DNA of 64,000 nt from Fasciola hepatica (Eukaryota; Platyhelminthes; Trematoda; Plagiorchiida; Fasciolidae). Of the stretch, positions 49,851 to 62,597 are shown piece by piece. Numbering within the stretch: position 1 is the first letter of the stretch; the number at the start of each line of letters is the position of its first letter. The notes below the pieces were generated by a model. It made no database searches. It saw only the letters and a program-made list of their open reading frames with translations, and was not told the origin of the DNA. Position numbers and translations under genes: made by a program. The stretch lies in the NCBI GenBank assembly GCA_948099385.1, contig CANUEZ040000156.1, forward strand, positions 5,229,501 to 5,293,500, in the 5' to 3' direction.

Positions 49851-50984
49851 TTCCAGGGCTTTCTTACTCCCAGTTGGACATAAGACAGAGATAATTCTTA
49901 TCCTGGTTAGTATCACGTGCTACGACCAAATGCGTTGCACTCTTTTTTGGCTGAGCAAGTCCCCGAATTCAAGGTAAGCATAAACGTGAACAGGTAATAG
50001 TTTTCTGCAAATAACACTTCATGCCATGTAGATGTATTCATGGAAAACCACTTCTCTCTCTGTCAATTACTGTAAGACTTGTGAAAGTGTGTCCAAGTTC
50101 AAGGACCGGTCCATAAAATTACCCCGTAATAGAGCAGGTGATATCGTAATAGCAAAAATTTCTCTATTCCGGTGGGGGAGGGGGGTGTCGTAGGACTACC
50201 TAACGACTGGCAACTGGAGTCAAAACTGCAAAATGTGATGGAGCACAAGATAACAAATTATTTCATCACTAACAAGATGGACTCTATGTAGAAGATACTG
50301 TGAAAAAATTTGGAGAATCAAAACAGATCAAATGTTGAACCATGTCAATGAACTTGGTATTTTTGATAATCAATTAGCTGATTCATTGTTAAAAAATCTT
50401 GTTTCGTTTTCCTCCATAGGCTCCTATTCCGTCATGTTTGTGGCCGACTGGCAGTGGTAAAAAAAGGTTTTGTCCGCGTTTCGAGCATATTTGTTCTGTG
50501 CACACAAGCAGACAATAACGATTATTGCGCTAGAACCTAGCCACTACTTGCTGCTTATTGCACATAGAAAACTACATACTTCTGTGATAAAGCCTTGATG
50601 GAAACGTGTGTCAGTAATATATAAATAAAGGAAGCAAATGAAAAGGCCAATTTTAAGATACGAAAAAGAAAGGTGCTTATCAGACACCTGTGTGCTTCGG
50701 TTCCAACAATACCTGGATGTGGATCTTTGGGAAATATTCTGTCCTATTCCCGGATAACTCGACACCTGGGGCATACTGCTCAAATTACATGTTGAAGCTA
50801 GCAAACAAACTGACGAACAAGTAACAACGAAGAAAATGTCTTTAGAAAGAATATGGTGGACCTGTTAGACTCACGAAAAATTAACTGAATATTCCGTTGG
50901 TGAGTTCATCGGTTGATCTGTCTGAATTACTTAGAAACCATTATCAGAAACCATATCACTTTAAGTGCCGAATGCATGAATCTG
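49851..50984. other. Intergenic stretch
   Basis: Nothing recognised. A short G-rich run (GGTGGGGGAGGGGGG) lies near 50171. Confidence 0.35.
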
Positions 50985-51570
50985 ATGTCTACCGACAAGA
51001 GAAAGATTGATTTAGGCGGTTCTGATGGAGTCATGTAATGCTGGCACGACTTCAGGAAAAGCAAGCTGAACCTCAGTCGTTGAATCACCGATGTTGGCTA
51101 CGTGATGGTCTTGGTTTTGGTTTTTAAATAAGTAAAAGCCCAGCTAATTGTCTCGGAAGGGAAGAAGACCGCTGACTCGTACATCAGAACAAAGAAGGAC
51201 ATTTTACTGTTGATTTTTGCGGAAAATGTACTTGGGATGACAGAATTTCAACATGATAACTGCTCCATGTATACTGCCATCCTCAGAAGCATGTGAATAC
51301 CGTACCGGAGCTTTGTGATCAAGAACTGGCTCACTCACAGTCCACGCTAGAACCCAATTAGAAATATCTGGGTTCTGTTAGCGAGGCGAGATTAGGCGAA
51401 TGGAAGTGTCTTGGGCACATTGCACTAGGTGACGTCTGCCACACTCGATGAATGGGACAACCAGAAAATTATGACCGTCTGAAATTTATTTGGAAGCCTG
51501 CCTGGACATCGTGATTCAGTTATCACCGATACAGGTCATTATTTTTCGTAACCCGCGTGTAATTTTTTCT
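50985..51570 (+). pseudogene. Tc1/mariner transposase relic
   Basis: Broken plus-strand translation reads, in order, GSDG, GYVMVLVLVF (family: GxVMVWGCFS), FQHDNCSMYTA (family: QDNAxxHTA, carrying the second catalytic Asp), HSPR-stop-NPIRNIWVLLARR (family: SPDLNPIENLWG) and EWDNQ...SLPGHRDSVI (family: C-terminal SMPxRxxxVI). Stops interrupt it and no terminal inverted repeats were found. It is a dead DNA transposon fragment covering roughly the C-terminal half of the transposase. Confidence 0.7.
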
Positions 51571-52959
51571 ATTGGTTTACCTGCGCTTTGCGTCCTCTTG
51601 GGAAAGTTTTCCGGAATAAATCGACACGCTAGCATGTCATACTGTTTTCAGTAAGAACTTTCAGTAAATTACACTGGTACACAAGTATATTACTAAATAT
51701 TCCATATTCGTCCTCCTAACGGTCGATTGCGTTTAGAGGGCCTCAGTGACCAAAACGTATTTGTCTCGTCATTTGTCCGTGATCTAGGGCACGAGGAGGC
51801 AGTCATTTATGGATCAAGAAAATTCAAATGCATTCAAACCGTGCTAGATGACATTTAAAAATTGGCCTGACAACAATCATTTCTCCTTCCTTCCAGACCC
51901 TATTACTGATCGAACTAGACCGGAGAGTGTAGCTTCAGTCACAATGGTAAAATGCAGTGCAGTACAACATTCCACTCCCACCGTTGGCTCGTTTTCTCGG
52001 AGTGAAGTCGTGGTGAAAACGTGACTGAGTTATTGAATCACTCTCCATGCTTTTTGTGAATGCCATCTCAGAATCTTTAGAAAATTCGTTGTATTATCAC
52101 CGAACTGGCCATGAATAAATTGAGCCTTTCACAGAGTATCATATAATATATATATTTCATAACTAAATATTTCTACAAACCATATTTTCAGTAAATTTGA
52201 CAAGTAAACAAGCAAGAAAAGAATCACAGAATGAGCCTTTTCATCAAAGCAATAGTGTTTCGAGTTGGCCCCTTTTCGTCGAACTCGGTGAAATCCAGGA
52301 ACACGTAAAGCGGATTATCTCCATTCAGAAAAAGCTTGTAAAGATCCAGATGTGTTGTAATTGACTAATAACTAATTGCTGTTTGTATGAGTCTATTATT
52401 TCTGCACTGCTTTCTGCTGAATGATCATCCATTAGGTTTATCTCTGACGGGTTCCGCATAGCTGAGCTTACTGTTTTGTTTTTCTTTGTTTTTTCACTCG
52501 TCGGGATGATGTCATCGCTTCACGGCAGGCAAATTCCCGACCATTGTGTTAGGGAAATTAGTTGTCAGAGGGTTACCTGGTTCGTGTTATTATTAACAGA
52601 AATGCAATCATATTTCCCGTTTTCATATTACCTTTACCTTATGGAATGAAAACATTATTGCATTGAACATATTACACGTTATATTATGACGAAGACACTT
52701 ATGTCTCAAGTCTCGAAGCTTGATGGTACACTAAGGCTTGTGTCTTTGATGTACTTCAGCAAAATCCAGATCAGATTACTGTCGTTATCGTACGGTGTTA
52801 AACAGTAGGGCAAGCCCCAATGACCACTGCGTCTCCTACTGTGTTGCACGTAGTAATAGAAGGAATCAATATACAGGGTGGATACGAGGTGAACTTATTG
52901 GAGTTAGAGAAGGGAAGAACACCATGGTAGCCAACACACGGAATACACATTCTTACCGT
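51571..52959. other. Intergenic stretch
   Basis: No gene recognised. The right part may be the 3' UTR of the minus-strand LINE. Confidence 0.35.
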
Positions 52960-53150
52960 ACAAAAGCACTTTGATCAATCATTCTGATTCGGAAGAAATT
53001 GACGGAAAGGTAGCCACGGTTCGCGGTTCTTTGCTTTATCCTTCAATGTATCCATCCCAATGGTTAAGGGATCTTTTGGATCCTAACCACAAAGATATAA
53101 GGCATCTACTTTTCCCAAGTTTGCAGGACATTTTCTCCACGACCTGGTCA

Positions 53151-53576
53151 TCAGTTGACCTCCACGTAGTTTTTCCCTCCCTGAGGGGTAGGGAGAAAGG
53201 AAAACAATGCACTGTGCGGTAAAAGTGTGATTGCCGTAAGTAAAATGTGCCCCAACCAACGGAGTATACTAAATTGGATAAGCGGCGATAAAATACTCTC
53301 TGAAAAGAGGCCTAATGCTCGGTTTTTGACATCAGCAGTGCTCACCCAATTGTTCCATCCAATCTTCGTGACACTACGCAAACATCGATGGTCGTAAACC
53401 TCACGGCGACGAACATATTCCACACGCAGACTCCAAGTCTTGCAAACATATAACAGAACTGGGTGTACCTCGGCACCGTACACAAGATCCTTCAACTTCG
53501 GTAAAACACCAGGTTGCTGCCACAGGTGCTTCAGTTCAGCGTAAGTCGCTGCAGTCCTGGATAAAGGATTGCTCAC
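53151..53576 (-). pseudogene. LINE reverse-transcriptase C-terminal fragment
   Basis: 141-codon open segment: KHLWQQPGVLPKLKDLVYGA, CKTWSLR, YDHRCLRSVTKIGW, then LRWLGHIL. This order is typical after the polymerase domain of RTE LINEs. Confidence 0.75.
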
Positions 53577-53595
53577 ATCTACTTTCCTGCTCCAA

Positions 53596-53898
53596 TCAGT
53601 CGTGATGACTCACCCTAGGTGAGTGAAATGGTCGACAACTATTAGTAACCCCGTCGAGCATCAAGCTCGGAACCTTTAACGTCCAGCCGTGTGGCTTGCC
53701 AAAGGGATCTCTAGCTCTTACGAGCCTGTCTAGTGCATGATGCGCATGCTCCGTGCGTTCCAGCAAGTGAAAAAAGTCGTCAGTGTGAAGCAGCTGATGT
53801 GGCTTTTCAGTATCAACTTGTTCAACTTCCACATCCAGAAGATTTCTCGAAGCAACCTCCTTTATCTCGTCGATGACAAAGCTCAACGGGAATAGCAA
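53596..53898 (-). pseudogene. LINE reverse-transcriptase palm fragment
   Basis: Open segment with FVIDEI and a motif C block that reads HTDD instead of YADD. The two Asp are retained but the Tyr and Ala are changed. Part of the LINE listed above. Confidence 0.75.
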
Positions 53899-54405
53899 AG
53901 TGGGTCCCTATTGTCGAACACCGCTGGTCGGTTCGAGTGGACTGGATGATTCACGGTAAACCCTGAGGCCGATAGAACCATGAGAGTAAACTGACCTTAG
54001 TAGATTCACGAGCTTCTGTGGCATATCTTTTCGGCAATGAATAGTGCTGTTCGGTCAGCTGAATAGAAGGCACCTTTCAAGTCCAGTAAAATCAATATTA
54101 TCGGCTTTACAGTAAGTGTGACACGTTCCGAGTAATTGGCAAAGAGTAAAAATCTGGTCGACTTGAGAGGAATCCGGCCTGTTGTTCGTGGGCTTTCTTC
54201 TCGAGAGCTGGTGTCAGACGGCTCAGCGAAACTCAGGTTAATACCCTGATGACTATCGGAATTGACTTAATCCCACGATGATTAAAATCACTGCTTGTTC
54301 CATTCTTGAAGATAGGTACAATGAATGACTGGCCCCATAATAACGTGATAAACTCCTAGTTCCAAATGTCACGGGGCAAGGTGCTAAGTAATTTCATCAA
54401 CACCT

Positions 54406-54419
54406 ACCCCCCCCCCCCC
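54406..54419. repeat. C homopolymer run
   Basis: About 13 consecutive C inside the LINE relic. It lies in the region between endonuclease and polymerase and adds a likely frameshift. Confidence 0.85.
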
Positions 54420-55207
54420 TTATAGAAAGAACTGGATGAGTTCTTTGGGATTGGCTGCTTTTCTACGCTTTGGTATTCGAATGCTAAACTCTACCTCCAT
54501 TTCCGATAGGGGCTGAAGTGTTACGCCCCAAGGAATTGCACGTTTTGATGTCGGGATAACCACACTGGCTCGCTGCCAGCTAAACTATTCTTTGAAGTAT
54601 TCGGTCCAACGGTTGAGCCTTTGCTCTTTGCCATAAATAGGCTGTCCATTTCTACCACATATCGTTTCACTGACCGGGGTTCGCCGTCCACCGGAGTGGC
54701 GAATAGGTTTGAACTGTCTTTAACTACTACCTGAGGCAGCGGCTTCTTCGATTACTCCGGATACCTCAACCCACCAATTTGCACGAACCTTCTTACGGCT
54801 TTTTGTGACTCGCTTTTGTAGATATCTTCCTGTCTTATTCCTTTCCTTGCAGTTCGATGGCTCGCATTATTTCTCCATTAGACTGATGGACTCTTAAGAA
54901 ATCCAGTATCTTTGATGGACATCGGATTTGGGACCACAGGCGTAACTCGCCGTCGCGTGCATCACCCGTTTGAAATGGGCCCAGTGATCATTTAATAATT
55001 TATGTTCACAACTCGTGCAAACTCCTGGATCAGACGGAGGTTGTACGGCTAGCTGGATTAGCGGTTTGTGTCGGTGACCATGGATCTGAGGCGATAATCG
55101 CACCGAAACTAATGGCTAGTCCGACTCTACGTACGTGAAGTAGTAGGATCTACAGTTCTGGACAGAACAGTGTCACGGGTACCTTACTGTGATATCATCA
55201 CTCTGAT

Positions 55208-55534
55208 TCAGGATATCTGTAGAGTTAGAGCGTCATGTCGCTGTGCGACACAAACCGTGCAAGAAATTCTCACTGGACTGAAATAACCATTTGTCTGCAC
55301 AAAACTGGACATCCTATGGACGTTATCTGTACACTGAGCTAGTAAGACACAACAACCACTTGAACAAGCTTCTGACGTACTACGTTTACCAATTTGTGAA
55401 TTAAAATCACCAGCTAGCACTACAATATCACAGCCTCCGCTCCTGCGAACAAGAGTGATGAGTTCACCATAGAACTCATCCTTCTGCGTGTCAGAGCTGC
55501 ACTCTGTCGGAGCGTGTGCTGTCATTACAAACAA
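55208..55534 (-). pseudogene. LINE endonuclease domain fragment
   Basis: Open segment with the apurinic-type endonuclease signature HAPTE...KDEFY...VVLAGDFNSQ. The later conserved RHxxTW block is altered (VAQRHDALTL). Part of the LINE listed above and not independently functional. Confidence 0.75.
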
Positions 55535-56510
55535 GTTGCTCTTAGCCCAGCCACCCTTTCGAACACCCGTTAGTCTCTGGTGTCTTACGCATATAAAAGA
55601 CTGTTAGCCGGGATCCAGTCTAAAAGGGCAGCTTCAGCCTTGTCCCTCACAACGTTGATCCTAAGGGATAGCTGTTTCGTATCCTGAAATGCACAGGAAA
55701 TGCCTTGATGAGATACCGAGAGCAGTTAGTTGGATCACACTACTCGAATCCTGGATACGCGTTTCACAGTCGCAGCAGACATCAATCACTAGAAGGTCTA
55801 TTGTGAGGGCTTGGCACACTTGCTGACCGGCCTACATGTGTGTGAGCACATGAAGGAAGCCGAGATTCAGAGACTGACGAGGTTTGAGAAAATGTGATTT
55901 TTGAGAGTGAGGATTGTTTGGGACATTACTTGATAGAGAATCATTGTGAGTAACGAACTTGTTATGGGTGGGAGCATTACGGATGGGTAGAGAGGTCACA
56001 GAGCTATCGTTCGGGACTGAAGACAAAGGTTGAATAAAAGAAAGGGTACTTCGAGCAGTAGCCCAATTATCACTACCCGCCTCGCTCAATGCAAAGGGTA
56101 GCGCAGTCCTGATTATCCTGCTGGGCGACCGATGCAGTATAGAATTCTTTGTATTCGTACAGTTCATGGGAGATGTTTCACTGATACTTCCAAGGAGTCC
56201 AGCTGCTGAGCAGGAGAAAGATTAGGGTTTTTAACCAAAGCCTCTAGTTCTAACAAGAACCTGATTGGAATCCTACCTACTTGGGCTAAATACTTATCCA
56301 CCGATTTTACCGACTGATTTCCCACCTCAAATTAACCCCCAAATCTTGAGAACCAGGGGACTGATTCGTTTGCCCTCTACCCATTGAGCTTTCAGGTGAG
56401 ATTGAATCTTCGGCTTGAGGTATCCTGTAGCTGGCTGGGTGGCTGAGGCGCACAAGCCGTCACACCACGTCAAGGTGCAGTCTCATTGCCGCCTATTCTC
56501 AAATCAAGCA

Positions 56511-58493
56511 TTCCATCACTTTTTATAGAAATAATTTGTTAGAGAATATTTCAGTACCCCAAAATCGATAAGTTCAAAACAGTTGAATATTGTCGTTGTG
56601 GTCGACATTCTCATTGATTCTCCTCAGTTTATAGAAAACTTGGGACTACTCCAGCATGAACGCACAATGACAGTCTGCCCAGTCGATCTGACTTCATTCA
56701 GCATGGTGGTTTTGTCCTCACGAGCTACTGGTCATACGCCTTCAGGTCACAAATTTCAGCTAGATTCGAAAAACTGCGTGCTCTAGTTTCCAGAAGTCAA
56801 CATCAGTCCGATAGTAGTGAAAAACCGATGGGATGCTTGAGTTCCATTCCAGCTTATCAACTTTTGTTGTCTAGTGGGTCTTGTAAACTGGCTATCGTTG
56901 TTATTGTTGTGTTCTGGTATTTGGTAGAAGTTGTGATACGGTATACTTTGATGGTGCTTATGACAAGTGATAATTCAACTTCGGGTTTAAATTGTCCTTG
57001 ACTTAGTCAGTTTGCTTGAGGAAGTCATTACAGGTAATCATAAATGCACAGTTCATAGCTTTCAGTTATTTTTGTCTAACTTGAGTGAGTACTATACCAC
57101 CATGAGGGATGGTGAGTGTTTTGCAAACCATAGCCACGGGCAGATTGTGTAACCACCGACAACTTCAATGAGTACACCCACACGGACATTATGTAAATTA
57201 CATTTTATTGAGAAAGTCGTGATATCTCTCCATTTTGTTCGGAAATCCATGGGAGCACCACAATACAGTCACTTTTATCCTGTGAAATACGAGATTACCT
57301 AATTTTAAAATTAAAACAGTTACGAGAAAAGTGGCTGGTGTTAACAAGGATCCATTACGTTATTCGCCGAACTATCTTTACTGCCACGCAATGGAGCAGG
57401 GCAAGTTTTGGGTTTCGATTCAGAAACTTTGATTCTCCGGAAAGTATGAAAAGGGTCTGGAGAATTGTCTCTTGATCATCATGTGAGTAGGTTCTAACAC
57501 GTGGAGAACATCCTCACATCATATTTATCATAAGGCTACTGGTAATTTTACTTTATTATTATCCTACCATAAATCAGCTGTACAGTGATCCAGAATCAGT
57601 TTCACCACCCTTTGGTGGCTATCGACTGAATAAGCGTCCGACATCTCAGTGATCAGAACCTGGGACTTGTTGGAAATTGACCTGCTGAAGACGTTAATGG
57701 ATGGCTCACTGTGAGCAGTTCAACCTCGCCATGTTGGTAACAGAGGTCTTTGTAACGACCGAGCAATTGTCTACATTATTGTACTCTGGAATTATTGTTG
57801 CAGAATATCTAGTAACAGTTGTGAAAGCCAGTCCGTGCAATGAATATTCTCCCATGGAATTTGACACGAAAATGTGACGGAGAACAATGGTTCGGTGGCT
57901 TTCTTACCGGCGATTTTTGGTTGCTAAATGTTCAAATTCCCCTTCTTATTCAGTTAGTGAAGATAAAGTTGGATAATTGATGCTGGTTAGTTTGGACGGT
58001 ACATGAAACTGAACTTCCTTTTGGTTATAAAACTCTAGTGGTAAAAAGAAGCAAGATCTGATGAACGAGGAATGATTTCCGACAGTACTTTTTGATTATT
58101 CGATCGTGATTCTTGTGGGCGTATAATACCTCGTGTGTGTGCAAATGTTAATGTTGCGACCAGTCTCACGTTCAGCGGTTTTACGATGCACCATGTAACA
58201 GGCGGAATAGTGTTGTATTGGCCTGTTAAAGTTAACTGTCATTGTGTTTGTCCAAGGCGGGCAGGGAACACATTTGTGGAGCCCCGACGAGGAACATTCG
58301 TCCAAAGGTATATCTGTGATGAAATTAACTATGGAGAGACAGAAGTCAGACTGCTTCAGTATTGCATTCGAACGCATGAGATACCAAAACAAAAGGGGTA
58401 GACGAATGAGTGGGTCACAACCTAATCGTGGAGCATCCATTTCTTGCTTGCTCCGAAGCGAAATGAACAAGTTAGTCATATTTTGAGAATGAA
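56511..58493. other. Intergenic stretch
   Basis: No gene recognised. A copy of a recurring short motif lies near 56740-56775. Confidence 0.35.
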
Positions 58494-58578
58494 GTTAGGC
58501 GAAAAAGCTCGTTTTCAGTGATTCATACTGACGTCGTTACGTCACCATATATTACGACAAGTTAAGGGATTGTAATAA
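58494..58578 (-). repeat. Short inverted repeat flanking Penelope-like relic, left
   Basis: Reverse-complement match to 59405-59490, about 75-80% by eye. Shared blocks: GTTAGGCGAA, GCTCGTTTTCA, TCATACT and ATATTACGACAAGTTA. Confidence 0.7.
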
Positions 58579-59060
58579 TTATACAAGTAAGGAGCGAGAG
58601 AGAATAACGGTGCGAAGAATTTTCATCCGGAACGGCTATCCGGATCGGCTAGCTGAGAAGATAATGCGAGTTAAAGTGCAAACTACCGGGGAAGTTTGCT
58701 GTGGAAAGAAAATCGTTATGCCTCTCTTTGCTATTCAAAGATGATACGTTGGCAGAGATTTTGCAAGGAAGATTGTCAGAGGTATCAAAAAAAGTTCTAC
58801 GAGGCCGAACTTCGGGTTTTGTTCAAATCTCGGCCAGTACTGCTTTAGCAGTTCAAAAACAAAGTGCCTGATCCTTCAACTTTATTCTGTGTTTATTCAT
58901 TCAGTTTTTCCAATGGAAAAGCGTATCTCGGCAGTACTACCAGGCATTTGTTTGAATTCATCCACGACTACCACTCCGCGTGGTTAAACTCTGGGGCATG
59001 TGAGCCAATCACTGGCGGTGTCGCTTCACTTCTTACTCAAACTAATTAGTTGGTAAACGT
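58575..59060 (+). pseudogene. Penelope-like element relic (GIY-YIG part)
   Basis: Frameshifted translation gives ITVRRIFIRNGYPDRLAEKIM (Penelope-like linker with IRNGYP), LFKDDTLAEILQGRL, EAELRVLFKSRP, and then an open segment 58864-59049 with CVYSFSFSNGKAYLGSTTRHLFEF and HSAWLNSGACEPITGG. The last part is the GIY-YIG endonuclease domain, with YIG changed to YLG and Cys ligands lost. It is a different, older subfamily than the copy at 62.6 kb. Reverse-transcriptase motifs are absent and it is inactive. Confidence 0.75.
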
Positions 59061-59404
59061 AGCTGATGCTTTCTTTGGCCTGTGTAAGGTTCCCGTAGAC
59101 AATCAGACCTGGCAGGATGCCATATACTAGCTACTGCCTAGGCTGTGGGCTTCCGCCTCCATAGCCCTCTGCTGTGTGCTCAAAACCAAAGAGCTCGTTT
59201 GCTTTTCATGCACACTGTCCATCAGCTTCCCAGCCGACCACCCGATCGCTTCCAAGCCCGCGAGCCAGTGTTCCGTGCCTTGGAACATGGGGGTCGTTTA
59301 TCCGCTGATCACTCTATTATAGGACGACAGTCCTGTACACTGGATTACAGTTGTTTTCTTTCCTTTTTTCCACCATAAATCTCTATCTCTTCCTATCTGT
59401 CTAA

Positions 59405-59490
59405 ATGGTCCACTCCTGTAACTTGTCGTAATATATCGTGATATAATGGCATGAGTATGAGTCAGTGAAAACGAGCATGTTCGCCTAACT
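59405..59490 (+). repeat. Short inverted repeat flanking Penelope-like relic, right
   Basis: Partner of 58494-58578. A further copy in the same orientation lies near 32500-32610. Confidence 0.7.
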
Positions 59491-61600
59491 TTTCTCCAAA
59501 TTAGTCTTAACCACCTTCGCCATGCAAGATATTTAGGTTTTATACAGCCCAGTGTTCATATTCCTCTGAGAAGATCTCATGAACCACCTGTTTTTGTACA
59601 TTGTAAGTTATTATTTGAAGTGTGAGTCTAGTTCAGGTGACTGCTTATTTTCGTTGGTCCTTACTCTGCAGGCCTTTTGCACGTCTCTGATGGTGTTATT
59701 TCCCCTTGCGGATGTACTGCACACCGGTGTGATTGATGGCCAACACAAAGCTCGAAATCAGTCAATCAAATGTTCAAAACGGATTGGGTCAGACGAATTC
59801 AGAGGGAAGCATGGTAGGTCGCTTCACAAGCGAGGGTTAAGAAATGAGTGGTACGACCAGCACAGTTAGACAGAATAAGCCACTTAACTTCCTTGGTGCT
59901 GGGCAAAATTAAATGGATGATTTCTCACGGGTGAATTTTCTTATTATCCCAGAGTGCTCTGTCCTTCAGTTATCCAGCCTGCAATGGAGGTTTCAATAAT
60001 GAAGATACGTTAGGGGAGCAATGATGGCTATGTACTGTGTACCACTGCATAGTGAATGAGACAATCATTACTACCCAATTACTCATACCTGCACGTGCAC
60101 AAAACACAGTATCATGTTATGAAGTAACCTTTGCTATTCACGAATTAGACACATCGATTCACAGCTGAACACACTGAGCTTGTCGAGTGTCAGTCGGTTT
60201 CCCATGTCCTAAACTTGTACGTTCAGCTGTATTTCTGCTTGGCTGTGTGATTCGCATTTTATACGCTCACCATTTTTTTAAAAACTGGAACATCTGCTCG
60301 CTTAGTCCGCGTTCCTCCATTCATTGTCTGTACAATCGTAACTGAAATAACTAGTTAGCTCATCATCAGCTATTTACAAATTTGGGTGTACTCACAAACG
60401 GTCAACACAAGATGCACCTATTTGTTCGGAATGCCCCCCTCCCCATACTCCAGGCAGTGTTTCGAACCACGGCTGAATTACTCCATAGTTACCATGACAT
60501 TCCTCCGTTTATCGGCCTGTACTCTTAACCGTCTTAATTATTGAAAGACGGTACTGGATATCGCCGTCCTCAACTGGATATGATCTAATCATATTATCAG
60601 TAGGAATCGACATTACTGCTATTTCAATCTCTCCTGAAGGAAATATCACTTTCTCTTATCAATCCGTAGAGGTACTTCTGGAAACGCAGTCGCGTTATTC
60701 AATGTTGGATCACCGCACCAAATCACTTTTGAGCTCCGAATTGTTTTCTTGTTTATAAACACTCACGCTGTCCGGTGCATCAAAGTCCTGCTGGTTTCTT
60801 TGGCTGCACTCTTAAGGGAGATTTGGATCTTTCAACAGCCTTGTGGGATAAGGTGGGCCCTGTCTAAGTCTATTTCATTGTCGCGTGTGAAACTCCTCGC
60901 ATGATTTCCTCAAACTGCAACCGCCAATGGTCAGCACGGCCAACTCAGATTGCTCGAAAGCAGACCAAATCATTGCAGTGCAGAAATATGACCAGAGATT
61001 GCATGAAGTTCCTTTTCATTGAGTGTGCACATGCACACACACAAACGTAGAGACAAATACGCACACATTTTGATCTTAAAGTGCAGTGGTCTGGATTGGA
61101 TGTGACTTAAAAAAATCCATATGTTGACCTTTATCACGGCTGGGCTGAGAAAGGCTGCTATGGCGGATGAACTGAAAGGTTGTTCGTTTGTTTCTCGTAG
61201 GCACAACGTGTGAATCAAGCGATTTCCATCCATCCCTTTTTGACAGCATGATAAAGATTTTTGAATGAAATTATTACACCCATGGGGTTAAACATTAAGC
61301 AGAATCAACCCAAAGTCCGATTGGTGCCTGTTTTGACTGATTAATAATAGGCCACTTATCAAAGACTATTCAACTTGATAGAATGAACACCATCACGTGA
61401 TCAGCCCGTAACATGGAAGGAAGGCAATAAAAGCCGAACCAGTGCAATTGGCAATCTAGGATGTACCCGGCTTCTTCGTGGGATCCGCGAGACTCGTCGA
61501 ACCCGTGATTATGAGCAGTAAGGTATGACTATGTCCGATAACAGATGATGTTCTTGTAATAAAACGACTTATCTGTGGTCTGCCTCGTGCTTTATCATAC
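59491..61600. other. Intergenic stretch
   Basis: No gene recognised. Only short random frames. Confidence 0.35.
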
Positions 61601-61609
61601 CGGTGATTA

Positions 61610-61930
61610 TTTCGATTTCCTAGTTACTGCTGAGCAGTGGCAATCAGAAGTTTGACAGTCAAATAAAATTAAGTGATTTTTATTTTTATTTTCTTATATG
61701 TAGCCTAGGTGATCGTGTGTTCCCCACATCACTCACCCTACTTCAACACCATTATCATATCTGGAAACATGAGTCAGTAGCATTACGTTGCATAAAGGAG
61801 TGCTTAACATTTCGGTGCATTTTTGTTGTTGCATACTGCAATCAAAATGATCGTTTTTAAGTGATGATTCGAATGTTATCATAGGATTAAAGGCGAATAC
61901 GCATAACATTAGTCATTCAACAAATGCTAA
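61610..61930 (-). repeat. Penelope 3'-region repeat, distal copy
   Basis: Blocks TACTGCTGAGCAGTGGCAATCAG and ATTTCGGTGCAT...GCATACTGCAATCAAAATGAT recur about 630 bp to the right at 62240-62570. The repeat lies just downstream of the minus-strand Penelope-like ORF, so it is probably a diverged duplication of that element's 3' UTR or an older copy's tail. Confidence 0.5.
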
Positions 61931-62239
61931 CAGATATTGGGACAGTTACCAATAAAAAGCAATTAATAAATTCATCAAGCATAATCAGCTTTTGTCCAAA
62001 TGTGGGTGCTGATGGAGAACTGCTTTTACCGAATTAATGCATTGGACCATTTAGAGCATATCTGACTTCCACTGTAAGATACACTACCACGAGATCCATC
62101 CAGTCGGTGATCATATACAGGAAGATATGACTGAGTGACATGAAAAGTGGCATTTGTATCCTCACAACTGAGCCCTCAAGTTGATACTGTTATTCACAGT
62201 TCTTTCTTTGCTTTGAAAACCCGATGATCGTTTTGGTAT

Positions 62240-62570
62240 TTGTGTTAGATTGCTGCTGAGAAGTAGGAATCAGTGAACTGCCAAAATCAGTGAACTGGTA
62301 ATGGTTGTTACAGTGGAATAAGACCCACTCAATTCTCTCAGATTCAAAAGATCAATGTGAATATACACAACTGGACGGCGAATACTACTGAAATTTGAAA
62401 ACAGAAGTCAAAAACATAGATTGCACGATGTATCCTGGATCATTTCGCTGCATCTTTACAAAGTGCATACTGCAGTCGAAGTGATTATTTTTATAGCAAA
62501 ATAAATGAACGAAATGTTTATAAACAAAGGCAAAATCACATGACGCACACATTCACACATGTCTATCGGA
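62240..62570 (-). repeat. Penelope 3'-region repeat, proximal copy
   Basis: Partner of 61610-61930, directly after the stop of the Penelope-like ORF (62598). Confidence 0.5.
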
Positions 62571-62597
62571 CGATCACACAATAATTATCACACCTCA

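Larger units (their letters stand above)
52960..56510 (-). mobile_element. Long but inactivated RTE-type LINE
   Basis: Read on the minus strand the region gives in order: a Ser/Asn-rich N-terminal part (56167-55832) ending PRQSLNLGFLHVLTH; endonuclease pieces with ETRIQDSSSVIQLT, then HAPTECSSDTQKDEFYGEL and DIVVLAGDFNSQIG (55534-55208; APE-type active-site block GDFN); a linker matching RTE elements (55103-54894 and about 54900-54440); polymerase motif A as LLDLKGAFYSADRTALF (about 54060-54120); SFVIDEI and then HTDD where YADD is expected (53898-53596); and the C-terminal CKTWSLR...YDHRCLRS...LRWLGHIL (53576-53151) with a tail to about 52970. Frameshifts and stops separate the pieces. Upstream to about 56510 the sequence looks like the element's 5' region. 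It is similar in layout to the RTE elements of trematodes. Confidence 0.8.

Noticed and set aside
52971..53222. Plus-strand ORF of 83 codons
   Set aside because: Antisense of the C-terminal tail of the minus-strand LINE.
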